Counted from the stretch's first letter, positions 49,677-57,966 are shown. The stretch is DNA of 64,000 bases from Bacteroidia bacterium (GCA_025999935.1 BNXY01000002.1:1-64000), one strand, 5' to 3'. The notes: generated from the sequence alone by a model not told the origin. Numbers and translations are program-made.

Positions 49677-51296
49677 ATGAAAAAGTATATATATAGTTTA
49701 GCGCTTTTACTGCTGTGCGGGTCGTGTTCCGATTTTCTGGATACCCTCCCTCACGATGCTTTGTCGCCGGGAACCACTTGGCAAACCGAGGACGATGCGG
49801 AAAAATTTCTTACCGGCTGCTATAACAGCTGGATATGGGGCGAAGGTTTTTTCTTTTTAGACTGCGCCTCGGACATCGGTTATAATTTTCACGAAGAAGG
49901 TTCCGGTTATCAGCCAACGGGCAATGGTAGTCTAACAGCCGGCGCGGCAGTAAACTTCTATAGTTTTACCCGCATTCGCCGTGTGCTCACTTTTCTGGAA
50001 AATATAGAAAATGTGCCTTTTGCTAATGAGGCGAAAAAGAAAGATATGATTGCGCAAGCAAGAATTATCCGCGCTTACGATTATTTCAAAATGAACTTTT
50101 GGTACGGTGGTGTGCCTATCATCACATTGTTTAAAGACGGCGATGAAGCAAAAGTGCCCCGCAATTCGGAAGAAGAAGTAAAGAAATATGTTTACGACGA
50201 AATAGATGCCGCTATTGCAGACATTAACGATGCACCCAAATCAAGAGGACACGTTGCTAAAGGTACGGCGCTTGCTCTCAAAATGCGCTCAGCACTCTAT
50301 TGGGGCGACTACCAACGCGCTTTAGATGCAGCCACAGCCATTAAAGCGCTCAACCAATATGAATTGGAATCCGATTTCGCTCATGTGTTTACACTTGCCG
50401 GCAGAGATTCCAAAGAAATCATCTTAGCTGTTCAACACGAAAAAAATCTATCCGATGAGTGGATTGTTACCGTGCCGAACAACGGCGACGGCGGCTGGTC
50501 GTCTATCGTGCCTACACAGAATTTGGTTGACCTTTATGAGATGAGCAACGGCCTTCCCAAAGAAGACCCTGCATCCGGCTACGACGCCACGCATCCGTTC
50601 AACAATCGCGATCCGCGCATGGCAATGACGGTGCTGTATCCCGGACAAAATTGGGCAAGCAGTTACAATGGTATATTGAATACGCTTGAACCCACTTTGC
50701 CTAATGGAAGTAAAAATCCAAATTATCCCGCTTCAGCTGCCAACGCCTCCAAAACGGGTTTGACTTGGGCTAAATATGTGGCGCCAATAGACCAGTATGA
50801 TGGCGACTTTTATTCTACAAGCACCTGCTATATTGTATTTCGTTACGCGGAAGTGTTGCTTACCATTGCAGAGGCTAAAAATGAACTGACGGGGCCGTCA
50901 GATCAAGTGTATGACGCCTTAGATGAGGTGCGAACTCGTGCCGGAATGCCGGCAGTTGACAAGGCGAAATATGCCACGAAAGATGCTTTGCGTGAACTGA
51001 TTCGTCGAGAACGTTCTGTGGAACTTGCCGGCGAAGGACATCGCCGCGCCGATATCGTGCGATGGAAAGACAGCGCCGGTAAGATGGTTGCCGAAACTGT
51101 GCTAAACAAGCCTTTGACACGCATCACAGGCACTATCAATTATAGCGAAACCAACCCCGGACTGCGGACGGTAGTAGATCCGACAAAAACGGAGCAAATA
51201 GAGCCGCGCAAATTTGTCAAGGAAAATCGCTATTTGCCTTTCCGCCAAAGCGACCGTGACAAGAATCCACTATTGGATCAAAATAATGGTTATTGA
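49677..51296 (+). CDS. SusD/RagB-type nutrient-binding lipoprotein
   Basis: 539 residues. The signal ends LLLLCGSC with lipidated Cys17. N-terminal TPR-like fold begins FLDTLPHDALSPGTTWQTEDD; typical SusD spots are ARIIRAYDYFKMNFWYGGVPII, and the C-terminal RYAEVLLTIAEAKNEL, RTRAGMPAVDKA and LIRRERSVELAGEGHRRADIVRW. It covers the SusC pore on the cell surface and captures the ligand. The unit ends with a terminator at 51314-51350, and no glycoside hydrolase follows. Confidence 0.95.
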   Translation: MKKYIYSLALLLLCGSCSDFLDTLPHDALSPGTTWQTEDDAEKFLTGCYNSWIWGEGFFFLDCASDIGYNFHEEGSGYQPTGNGSLTAGAAVNFYSFTRIRRVLTFLENIENVPFANEAKKKDMIAQARIIRAYDYFKMNFWYGGVPIITLFKDGDEAKVPRNSEEEVKKYVYDEIDAAIADINDAPKSRGHVAKGTALALKMRSALYWGDYQRALDAATAIKALNQYELESDFAHVFTLAGRDSKEIILAVQHEKNLSDEWIVTVPNNGDGGWSSIVPTQNLVDLYEMSNGLPKEDPASGYDATHPFNNRDPRMAMTVLYPGQNWASSYNGILNTLEPTLPNGSKNPNYPASAANASKTGLTWAKYVAPIDQYDGDFYSTSTCYIVFRYAEVLLTIAEAKNELTGPSDQVYDALDEVRTRAGMPAVDKAKYATKDALRELIRRERSVELAGEGHRRADIVRWKDSAGKMVAETVLNKPLTRITGTINYSETNPGLRTVVDPTKTEQIEPRKFVKENRYLPFRQSDRDKNPLLDQNNGY

Positions 51297-51313
51297 TCGT
51301 TAAGGAAGTGAAA

Positions 51314-51350
51314 TAAAAAAAGAGCTACCCTTTTTGGGTGGCTCTTTTTT
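51314..51350 (+). terminator. terminator of the susC/susD-like operon
   Basis: AAAAAAGAGCTACCC (51316-51330) pairs with GGGTGGCTCTTTTTT (51336-51350) with one G-U; T-run at the end. Confidence 0.85.
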
Positions 51351-51374
51351 GTATGTTGGGCATATTTCTACACT

Positions 51375-51500
51375 AACAGGGTGTAAGTCCCTGTACTCGC
51401 CGCGTTGGGAGGAAGAGATAGCGAATGGCAAGGGTGTTGCTGGTGACTGCAAAGTCGATGCCTGCTGCTTTTTCGTCGATGCGGCTGCGGTCGAAACCGG
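51375..51500 (+). mobile_element. possible group II intron domain I fragment
   Basis: The hairpin ACAGGGTGTAAGTCCCTGT (51376-51394) and the following GCGAATGGCAAGGGTGTTGC (51421-51440) with TGGTGACTGCAAAGTC resemble the domain I of bacterial group II introns (AGGGTGYAAGTCCCT, GAATGGCAAGGGTGT). No maturase gene and no domain V is nearby, so at most a scrap remains. Recognition by eye. Confidence 0.4.
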
Positions 51501-51549
51501 GATGTTTCCACATGATATATACTTCCATAAAAGATTTAGCCGTTTTTTT

Positions 51550-51575
51550 GTTACTTTTTTTACATCCATTCGTCT
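51550..51575 (+). promoter_or_regulatory. likely ECF-type promoter of the sigma factor gene
   Basis: GTTAC (51550-51554) and CGTCT (51571-51575), 16 bp apart, look like the -35/-10 of an ECF sigma factor promoter and differ from the TAnnTTTG boxes elsewhere. They lie 27 bp before the ECF gene, which suggests autoregulation. Confidence 0.5.
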
Positions 51576-51601
51576 TAATAGTAAACGCTGAATAAAAAAG
51601 G

Positions 51602-52108
51602 ATGGATGCTGAAAATTTCAAAAAAATATTTCTTCCATATCATGTAAAATTATACCGGATTGCGTATCGGTTTCTTGAGAATCAGGCGGATGCCGAAGAT
51701 GTTGTGCAAGAGACTTATATCAAATTATGGCAGAAACGCGATGAATTGGAATCGTTGATAAATCCGGAAAGTTTTGCAGTTACTTTATTGAAAAACAGCT
51801 GTTTGGACGTTCTCAAGAAAATTAAACCGGAAATATCCCGGATATACGATGCTGACATTCCGGCAATGGATTCACTGTCCGTTCAAGTTGAAAACAGAGA
51901 TAAATTAGAACATATTCAATTGATTATGAATCAATTGCCCGTTCAGCATCAACAGATTATTCAACTGAAAATCTGGGATAATCTTCCGGACGAAGAAATT
52001 GAGAAACGGACGGGATTGAAAAAAGGACACATCAAAGTGATTGTCTCGCGGGCAAGAAAAACGATTAAAGAACTTTATCAAAAATGGGAAAAAGATGAAA
52101 ACAGATGA
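51602..52108 (+). CDS. ECF-type RNA polymerase sigma factor
   Basis: 168 residues. Region 2: FKKIFLPYHVKLYRIAYRFL with ENQADAEDVVQETYIKLWQ (about 24-45); region 4: IMNQLPVQHQQIIQLKIWDN then DEEIEKRTGLKKGHIKVIVSRARKTIKE (about 105-155). Length is standard. The next gene starts 14 bp before its stop, so they are coupled. It has a likely self-recognised promoter upstream. Regulon unknown; DUF4252 and YXWGXW genes downstream are candidates. Confidence 0.93.
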   Translation: MDAENFKKIFLPYHVKLYRIAYRFLENQADAEDVVQETYIKLWQKRDELESLINPESFAVTLLKNSCLDVLKKIKPEISRIYDADIPAMDSLSVQVENRDKLEHIQLIMNQLPVQHQQIIQLKIWDNLPDEEIEKRTGLKKGHIKVIVSRARKTIKELYQKWEKDENR

Positions 52109-52481
52109 TTTATTCGATAAAATAGAAGTTCCGGCGGATTTGGAATCCCGCTTGGAAACGTTGATTGACGATTTGGCTGAAAAAGAAAAACAGTCGAAAC
52201 GAAAAGCCCGGCAGTTGCGTTTGTGGGCGGTGGGAGTGGCTGCGAGTATCATTCTCTTTTTTTCCGCAGGTTCGTTTTTCTATTTCGATAGAGAAAATAC
52301 GATTTCGCTTACCGCGCAAACGTTCCATCCGGATGAGAATACTGAAAATGCTTGTATAGAGGCTCAAAAAGCCTTGGCTTTGGTCTCTGTTAATTTCAAC
52401 AAAGGGCTGAATCAATGGATAATCGCTAACAAGGAGATAGAAAAATCAAATAAAAAATTAAATGAATTATTAAGAAGATAA
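52095..52481 (+). CDS. small single-pass membrane protein, possible anti-sigma factor
   Basis: 128 residues from the ATG at 52095 (MKTDDLFDKIEVPADLESRL), overlapping the ECF gene by 14 bp. A cytoplasmic N-terminal helix region (1-45) is followed by one membrane helix (about 46-67, LWAVGVAASIILFFSAG) and an extracytoplasmic tail of about 60 residues. This order, directly after an ECF gene, is that of an anti-sigma factor, but no zinc-binding (HxxxCxxC) motif is seen and the family name is not known to me. Confidence 0.7.
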   Translation: MKTDDLFDKIEVPADLESRLETLIDDLAEKEKQSKRKARQLRLWAVGVAASIILFFSAGSFFYFDRENTISLTAQTFHPDENTENACIEAQKALALVSVNFNKGLNQWIIANKEIEKSNKKLNELLRR

Positions 52482-52498
52482 CAAAAAATTATTTACGT

Positions 52499-52972
52499 AT
52501 GAAAACAAAAATTTTATTTACAGTAATCGCAGTATTAGCTGCATGGAACGGCTTTGCACAGGATAAATTGTTCGATAAACTATCCAATCAAAAGAACATA
52601 ACGCAAGTGACCGTAAGCAAAGGGCTTTTAAATCTGATGCCGGACATGGCTTCTTCCATGGATATGAATGGGGTAGATGTCAAAGACATCGTGAATAAAT
52701 TGGAACAAATTGATATTTTCACTTCCCAAGACAATGAAGCGAAAAAAATGATGCGTAAAGAGGCTACCGACCATTTTGCGAACAATAAATCGTATGAAGT
52801 GCTGATGAAAATCAAAGAGGAAAAAAGCAACGTCATTTTTTACGCACAAAAAGATGGCAATTTCATCAAATCATTGGTCATGTTTTCCGACGGCGAGCTT
52901 GAATGTGTACTGATTCGTTTGTTGGGGAAATTTACTACGGAGGATGTTAAGAAAGTTGTAAATGCAAAATAG
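52499..52972 (+). CDS. DUF4252 domain protein, secreted
   Basis: 157 residues. Signal peptide to about 20 (AWNGFAQ). Mature part DKLFDKLSNQKNITQVTVSKGLL onward, with DIFTSQDNEAKKMMRKEA and a C-terminal MFSDGELECVLIRLLGKF strand, fits DUF4252. Members are usually found after an ECF sigma and its membrane partner in Bacteroidota, as here (17 bp gap). Function unknown, probably envelope-related. Confidence 0.8.
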   Translation: MKTKILFTVIAVLAAWNGFAQDKLFDKLSNQKNITQVTVSKGLLNLMPDMASSMDMNGVDVKDIVNKLEQIDIFTSQDNEAKKMMRKEATDHFANNKSYEVLMKIKEEKSNVIFYAQKDGNFIKSLVMFSDGELECVLIRLLGKFTTEDVKKVVNAK

Positions 52973-53078
52973 GTAAAAAATAGGCATTAAGTATTATTAA
53001 GGATTATCCTTTAAACATTTACGGCTTTGAAATGTCATAGTAATAAAGAAATTGTTTAATGTTTAATAAATTAGAATT

Positions 53079-54005
53079 ATGAAGACAAGATTATTTTTAG
53101 TTTCAGTCATCTTCAGTGTATTGACTGCCTGTAGTGTAGGAAGAGTATCCGAAGCGCAAGCGTATGTGTCTGTATATACCAATATCCCGTTGGCGCCCAA
53201 TGTTGTTTTAACCGTTGAAACGCCTATTATGGCTGCTCCCGGCCCCAGCCACATTTGGATTGACGGCTATTGGACATGGGATAATTATTATCGCGAATAT
53301 GTTTGGGTACAAGGTTATTGGGCTGTGGCTCCTTATGTGAATGCTTATTGGATTCCCGGTTATTGGGAAGCTTATCGGGGCGGTTACAGATGGATAGATG
53401 CTTGCTGGTTACCCAGAGATTATCGTTTGAACTATGGCTATTACAATGGCCGGTATGATTATTTCGGACGTCCTGTATATTATCATCAATTGGGAAGAGA
53501 AAGCCGTTATGCTTATACTTATTCCTACGACCACCGACCGGAATACAGAAGTAAGGGGTATAGCAGTTCGCCGCGTTTCAATGAAGCGCCTAAAAGCGAA
53601 AGAAGTCGGATTACAAAAGAATATGAGCGTGTATCTAATAATTCAAGGTCTTCATCTACAAGCAAGTCCAGACAGGAAACTGTTAAAATAAGAAATGGCG
53701 GTGATAATAATCAAAGGACAAATTCCACCCGAACATCGCAACCGGCAACAGCTCCCAATCGATCGACAAATACTCCGAATGAAAATACAAATAACAGGCG
53801 CTCAAATAGCGAAAACAACAACAATTCGACAAGAAGCAGGGAAACCCAACCGAGAACAAACGAAAACAACAATTCTCGAAGTCCGCAAGTAAGGTCGAAT
53901 GATAATAACAGCAATAACGGTAACAGCAACAGTAATTCGAGACAAAATCAAGGCGGAAATTCAAGGTCTTCGAGTTCTTCTTCCGGTTCAGGTAGAAGAA
54001 ATTAA
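53079..54005 (+). CDS. YXWGXW-repeat lipoprotein with Asn/Ser-rich tail
   Basis: 308 residues. Signal ends FSVLTAC with Cys18, so a lipoprotein is likely. Residues 50-130 carry YXWGXW-type repeats rich in Trp and Tyr (WIDGYWTWDNYYREYVWVQGYW, AYWIPGYWEAYRGGYRWID). The region after about 180 is low complexity, rich in Asn, Ser, Arg and Thr (NNNSTRSRE, GNSNSNSRQNQ), so its length may vary among strains. A surface or peptidoglycan-associated role is possible; the family has no firm function. A terminator follows at 54040-54076. Confidence 0.75.
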   Translation: MKTRLFLVSVIFSVLTACSVGRVSEAQAYVSVYTNIPLAPNVVLTVETPIMAAPGPSHIWIDGYWTWDNYYREYVWVQGYWAVAPYVNAYWIPGYWEAYRGGYRWIDACWLPRDYRLNYGYYNGRYDYFGRPVYYHQLGRESRYAYTYSYDHRPEYRSKGYSSSPRFNEAPKSERSRITKEYERVSNNSRSSSTSKSRQETVKIRNGGDNNQRTNSTRTSQPATAPNRSTNTPNENTNNRRSNSENNNNSTRSRETQPRTNENNNSRSPQVRSNDNNSNNGNSNSNSRQNQGGNSRSSSSSSGSGRRN

Positions 54006-54039
54006 CCGCAGGGGCGCAAAGAGTGTAAAAATTAAAAAA

Positions 54040-54076
54040 GAATGCTAATGAAATTCGTTTTATTAGCATTCTTTTT
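54040..54076 (+). terminator. terminator of the YXWGXW gene
   Basis: GAATGCTAAT (54040-54049) pairs perfectly with ATTAGCATTC (54062-54071), then five T. Confidence 0.85.
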
Positions 54077-54096
54077 GGCACGGCATCATTACCAAA

Positions 54097-54231
54097 TCAA
54101 ATATTTTTCAATAATTCTGCTGCAGTCATTTCCAATAATTTTTGTTTGTGCTGAAATAGTTTATTATCAACTTGTTCAAATCGTTGATTTATGGCGTAAA
54201 GGATATCTATGTTGATTAAATTGAATATCAT
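54097..54231 (-). CDS. possible 44-residue small protein or gene fragment
   Basis: The minus-strand frame reads MIFNLINIDILYAINQRFEQ then VDNKLFQHKQKLLEMTAAELL and stops. It looks like a helical, protein-coding segment and fills the otherwise empty stretch between the terminator at 54076 and the response regulator promoter. No promoter for it is evident; it may be the tail of a deleted gene. Confidence 0.3.
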   Translation of the reverse strand: MIFNLINIDILYAINQRFEQVDNKLFQHKQKLLEMTAAELLKNI

Positions 54232-54241
54232 AAAAAAATGC

Positions 54242-54249
54242 TACCTTTG
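54242..54249 (+). promoter_or_regulatory. -7 box of the two-component operon
   Basis: TACCTTTG fits TAnnTTTG; 18 nt before the start codon of the response regulator, so the 5' leader is very short. Confidence 0.5.
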
Positions 54250-54267
54250 CACAGATAAAATAGTAAG

Positions 54268-54942
54268 ATGAAAATTCTGATAATAGAGGATGAACCTGCC
54301 CTGATGCGAACAATGGAGGAGTTTCTGTTGCAGGAAAAATATGTCGTAGAAAAGGCAAGCAACTATGGCGCGGCAGTAGAAAAAGCGTTGATGTACGATT
54401 ACGACTGTATCTTGCTCGACATTTCGTTGCCGGGTGGCAGCGGATTGAAAATCCTCGACGAAATGAAACGCGAAGGCAAGGCGGGCAATGTGATAATTGT
54501 TTCCGCCAAAAATTCGCTTGACGACAAAATTCTCGGCTTGAATTTGGGCGCTGACGACTACCTCTGCAAACCTTTTCACCTTTCGGAACTGCACGCACGT
54601 ATAAAAGCCGTTCTGCGCCGCAAACAGACAGACGGAAAAGACATTTTGACCTTCGGAAATTCAGCAGTGAATTTCAAAGAACGCCAACTCACCGTCAATT
54701 GCGAACCGCTGAAACTCAACCGCAAAGAGTTTGATATGCTCTTGTTTTTCGTTACCAACAAAAACCGCCTCATAAGCAAAGAAGCGCTGGCTGAACACGT
54801 TTGGGGCGACAATATTGATTTGGCAGACAATTTCGATTTCGTGTATTCGCAAGTGAAAAACCTGCGCAAAAAACTCAAAGAATGCGGCTCGGACATTGTT
54901 GTGGGAAATGTTTATGGAATTGGGTATAAACTCGTAATATGA
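54268..54942 (+). CDS. OmpR family response regulator
   Basis: 224 residues. Receiver: acidic pocket EDE (7-9), phosphoacceptor Asp51 in CILLDISLPGGSG, and Lys in DYLCKPFHLSEL. The C-terminal winged helix (about 125-224) includes LNRKEFDMLLFFVTNKNRLISKEALAEHVWG. It is the partner of the sensor kinase that overlaps its stop codon by 4 bp. Targets probably include the two PepSY-like genes downstream, by context. Confidence 0.95.
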   Translation: MKILIIEDEPALMRTMEEFLLQEKYVVEKASNYGAAVEKALMYDYDCILLDISLPGGSGLKILDEMKREGKAGNVIIVSAKNSLDDKILGLNLGADDYLCKPFHLSELHARIKAVLRRKQTDGKDILTFGNSAVNFKERQLTVNCEPLKLNRKEFDMLLFFVTNKNRLISKEALAEHVWGDNIDLADNFDFVYSQVKNLRKKLKECGSDIVVGNVYGIGYKLVI

Positions 54943-56204
54943 AACTGATTAACCACCTCATACTGCGTATAACCGTTGGCTTTACCGTCGTGATGCTTTT
55001 TTGGGGCGCTGTGTATTTTTTTCTGCAAATGAAAGAGATACACGACGGTAACGACGAGGGATTGACCAACCTCAAACAGGAATTTATTGCAAAAGCCAAC
55101 GCAGTCGGCGGTTTTGTCGAAAATATGGAACGCGAAACGCCGCTGAACCTTATAGTGAAGGAAATCAGCCGCGAGGAAGCAGAAAAAATGGTAGAAAATT
55201 TCTCAACCACAACGGTTTACTTTGCTACCGAACTCGAAAAAGAAGAAGTGCGAATGCTTACCACTGCTTTTCGCTGCGAGCAAAACGGGAAATTTTTCCA
55301 ACTGCAATTTTTCACTTCCACAGTGGAAAGCGACGATTTAATCAAAAATATGCTGTACCTCTTGCTCGGACTTTGGGTAACACTTTCATTGACGATTATC
55401 ATTATCAGCAAAATTATTATTTTTCGAGCCAACAAGCCGTTTTATGAATTGCTCGACAAACTGAAAAATTTTCGTCTTGATACAAATAAAATTTTCGATT
55501 TTCCCCAAACTGAAATTAAAGAATATGCCCAGTTAAATCGCTCGGTGGAAGAACTTTTGAAAAAAAATATTGATATTTTTACCGAACAGAAACAGTTTAT
55601 CGAAAATACTTCGCACGAGTTGCAAACGCCTCTCGCCATTGTGATTGCCAAACTCGAAATGCTGCTCGAAAAATACCAGAATAACGAATATCTATCTACC
55701 GAAATTGCCGCCGCGCTGAACACCTTAAACCGAATGAAACGCCTGAACAGCAATCTTTTGTTGCTTTCAAAAATTAAAAACAACCTGTTCACCGACATTG
55801 CGGAGGTAGATTTGCAGCGGGTTTTGGAAGGCGTAGTCGCTGACTTTGAGGAAATCATTGCCTGCAAAAACATTACAGTTGTTTCGACATACTCTATATC
55901 AGCCACCGTAAGGATGAACAGGGATTTGGCGCACATTCTCTTGACCAACCTTGTGAAAAACGCCGTTGCTCACAACCGTACAGGCGGGCAAATAATAATT
56001 TCCGGCAAAGCCAACTCCATTACAATCGCCAACAGCGGAACCACTGCCGCCACCAATGTTTTTAGTCGCTACCAGCGCGATGCAAATGATGAAAACTCGT
56101 CGGGCTTGGGACTTTCCATCGTCAAATCCATTGCCGATTTATATCCTGTTGATATAAATTACCATTTTGAAAACGGCTTGCATATTTTCAAAATAACTTT
56201 TTGA
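54939..56204 (+). CDS. sensor histidine kinase
   Basis: 421 residues. Membrane helices at about 8-29 and 135-158 enclose a small extracytoplasmic sensor domain (about 30-134). Phospho-acceptor His226 is in NTSHELQTPLAIVIAKLE; the ATP lobe has LTNLVKNAVAHN (N box) and SGLGLSIVKSIADLY (G2 box). It is translationally coupled to the OmpR-type regulator. The signal is unknown. Similar kinase/regulator/PepSY groups exist in other Bacteroidota. Confidence 0.95.
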   Translation: MKLINHLILRITVGFTVVMLFWGAVYFFLQMKEIHDGNDEGLTNLKQEFIAKANAVGGFVENMERETPLNLIVKEISREEAEKMVENFSTTTVYFATELEKEEVRMLTTAFRCEQNGKFFQLQFFTSTVESDDLIKNMLYLLLGLWVTLSLTIIIISKIIIFRANKPFYELLDKLKNFRLDTNKIFDFPQTEIKEYAQLNRSVEELLKKNIDIFTEQKQFIENTSHELQTPLAIVIAKLEMLLEKYQNNEYLSTEIAAALNTLNRMKRLNSNLLLLSKIKNNLFTDIAEVDLQRVLEGVVADFEEIIACKNITVVSTYSISATVRMNRDLAHILLTNLVKNAVAHNRTGGQIIISGKANSITIANSGTTAATNVFSRYQRDANDENSSGLGLSIVKSIADLYPVDINYHFENGLHIFKITF

Positions 56205-56233
56205 AATTCCCAATTCCTTACAGAATTGCCCCG

Positions 56234-56241
56234 TAACTTTG
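56234..56241 (+). promoter_or_regulatory. -7 box of the first PepSY-like gene
   Basis: TAACTTTG fits TAnnTTTG, 40 bp before the start codon; suggests a promoter separate from that of the kinase genes. Confidence 0.45.
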
Positions 56242-56281
56242 CCCCGTAATTTTAATTAATAATTTTAAAAAGTAAAAAGAA

Positions 56282-56803
56282 ATGAACACATTAAAAAATT
56301 TAAGCATTGCGGCGGGTTTGCTTTTTCTGCAAACGGCGGCTGCACAAAGTCCGGCAATTGACAGCCGGTATTCCGACAGTACAATTGTTCGGATGGTTGA
56401 AAAATTCCGTGCCTCGCATTCGCGCGACGTTTTTCCGGCTGCGCATTTGCAGCAAAAATTTCAGAACGATTTCCCAAAGGCTCGCGATGTGGAGTGGGAA
56501 ACGGCTAACGACATTTACGAAGTAGAATTTGAAGTGGGCAACCGCGACTTCAAGGCTCTCTACGACACTAACGGCAACTTGCTGATGGTGAACGAAGAAA
56601 TTCACCGTTCCGCACTGCCCGCCGTTGTGAAAAATGCCGCCGAAAGCAAATATCCGAAATACAGTTTTGAGGATATTCACAAAATTCGCAGAGGCACGGA
56701 AACGGTTTACAAAATCGAGATGGAAAAACAGTTTTCCGATACCGAAGTGCGGCTATTAGTGAAATCGGACGGCACAGTCGTAGAAGAAAATTTTGATTAT
56801 TAA
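56282..56803 (+). CDS. PepSY-like secreted protein
   Basis: 173 residues with a signal peptide (about 1-20, ending TAAAQS). The mature part contains two PepSY-like units (FQNDFPKARDVEWETANDIYEVEF, then AAESKYPKYSFEDIHKIRRGTETVYKIEM), each a helix followed by strands. The fold is BLIP/PepSY-like, found in periplasmic proteins that may sense or inhibit. It lies directly after a two-component system and 20 bp before a related gene. The role is inferred from position only. Confidence 0.8.
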   Translation: MNTLKNLSIAAGLLFLQTAAAQSPAIDSRYSDSTIVRMVEKFRASHSRDVFPAAHLQQKFQNDFPKARDVEWETANDIYEVEFEVGNRDFKALYDTNGNLLMVNEEIHRSALPAVVKNAAESKYPKYSFEDIHKIRRGTETVYKIEMEKQFSDTEVRLLVKSDGTVVEENFDY

Positions 56804-56823
56804 TTCGTTAAAATTATATTAAA

Positions 56824-57270
56824 ATGAAAAATATATTATTTTTTGCAGCAATGCTTGCATTTTCGGCGATGTTTACCGCGTGCGAGAAGGACGAAATGAT
56901 TTCGGAATCAGAACTTCCGCAGTCGAGTAAAATCTTTATCCAAACCCACTTTCCCGAGGTGGCAGTAACTTCCATTGTAAAGGAAACAGACGGTTTTGAC
57001 AAGGACTACACCGTATATCTTGCCAACGGATTCAACATTGATTTCGACAGAAACGGAAACTGGGACGATGTAGATGGACACATTAATGCTGTACCTCAAA
57101 GTATTTTGGATTTATTACCGGCAGGTATAATCACTTATGTTACCACCAATCTTTCACAGTATCAGATGGTAGAAGTAAACAAAGAGCGTCACGGTTACGA
57201 AATCGGCTTAAACGGAGCAATTGACTTGAATTTTAATACTGATGGAAGTTTTCGCGGATACGATGATTGA
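56824..57270 (+). CDS. PepSY-like lipoprotein
   Basis: 148 residues. The signal ends SAMFTAC with Cys20, a lipobox. Two PepSY-like units follow: SSKIFIQTHFPEVAVTSIVKE with YTVYLANGFNIDFDRNGNWDDV, and TYVTTNLSQYQMVEVNKERHGYEIGL ending NFNTDGSFRGYDD. Paralogous in design to the previous gene. Probably co-transcribed with it and controlled by the two-component system. A strong hairpin follows at 57296-57328. Confidence 0.8.
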   Translation: MKNILFFAAMLAFSAMFTACEKDEMISESELPQSSKIFIQTHFPEVAVTSIVKETDGFDKDYTVYLANGFNIDFDRNGNWDDVDGHINAVPQSILDLLPAGIITYVTTNLSQYQMVEVNKERHGYEIGLNGAIDLNFNTDGSFRGYDD

Positions 57271-57286
57271 AATAATTTTAAGGTAA

Positions 57287-57412
57287 CGAAACATTGCCCC
57301 CAATTACGCCGATTGGCGCAATTGGGGCTTGGAAGAATCCGTGTTACAGGAATGGGAACAGCTGAGCAGGAAAAAGAAGGAAGTAACCTCGGCGATAGCT
57401 TTTATTGTTTAG
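57287..57412 (+). other. unassigned open frame without a start
   Basis: An open stretch of 41 codons reads NIAPNYADWRNWGLEESVLQ followed by EWEQLSRKKKEVTSAIAF and a stop. Composition is protein-like. It might be the tail of a lost gene next to the IS remnant; no family recognised. Confidence 0.2.
57296..57328 (+). repeat. strong hairpin after the PepSY genes
   Basis: GCCCCCAATT (57296-57305) faces AATTGGGGC (57320-57328), with CGCC/GGCG pairs inside. There is no T-run, so it may be a REP-like repeat or a factor-dependent end. It also lies inside the open frame at 57287-57412. Confidence 0.5.
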
Positions 57413-57463
57413 TTAATTTTGATATGCCGTAAATATTTTGTATCTTTTCTGCAAAAAAGACTT

Positions 57464-57908
57464 ATGGTAAAGTATCGGATAAAATTAACAAAAGAAGAAA
57501 TTTTGGAGCTTCAGAAAATAGTAAGCAAGGGCTCTCACAGTACATAAACCTACCGGGCAGCCTATATTCTGCTCAATGTATAGGGAAAATAACTAATGAA
57601 CGCATTTGTGAGGTGTTAAAAATTAATATGCGAACAATCGATCACATCAAGAAAAAGTTGGTAGAAAAGGGAATGGATGCCGCATTGGAACGCAATAAAG
57701 GCAGTCGGGTTTATGAGGAAAAGATTGATGGAGAGATAGAAGCGAAGCGAATTTCAATGTTTGAACAGAAATATAGCAACAATGGACAAAATGAAGGAGG
57801 AAGTGTTGGCTTGGTAAGAGCACAGAAATAATAAAAATGTGAAAATCAACTGGCAACTCACGACTAAGGATGCTCGCATAAAATTAAAACGATTATATCC
57901 GACATTCG
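57464..57908 (+). pseudogene. IS630-type transposase remnant
   Basis: Start MVKYRIKLTKEEILELQKIV then SKGSHST and a stop; further on, in other frames, TYRAAYILLNV, then GKITNERICEVLKINMRTID with KKLVEKGMDAALERNKGSRVYEEKIDG, which is the helix-turn-helix N-terminal third of IS630 transposases. After residue KRIS the frame jumps to DKMKEEVLAW, a stop, and RNNKNVKINWQLTTKDARIK, the family C-terminus. The DDE catalytic core is deleted and at least two frameshifts and stops occur. No terminal repeats found. Confidence 0.7.
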
Positions 57909-57966
57909 TATTATTTTATGCGTCAATATGGAGTTGCTGCTCCACATAATAACTGTGTATTTGATT

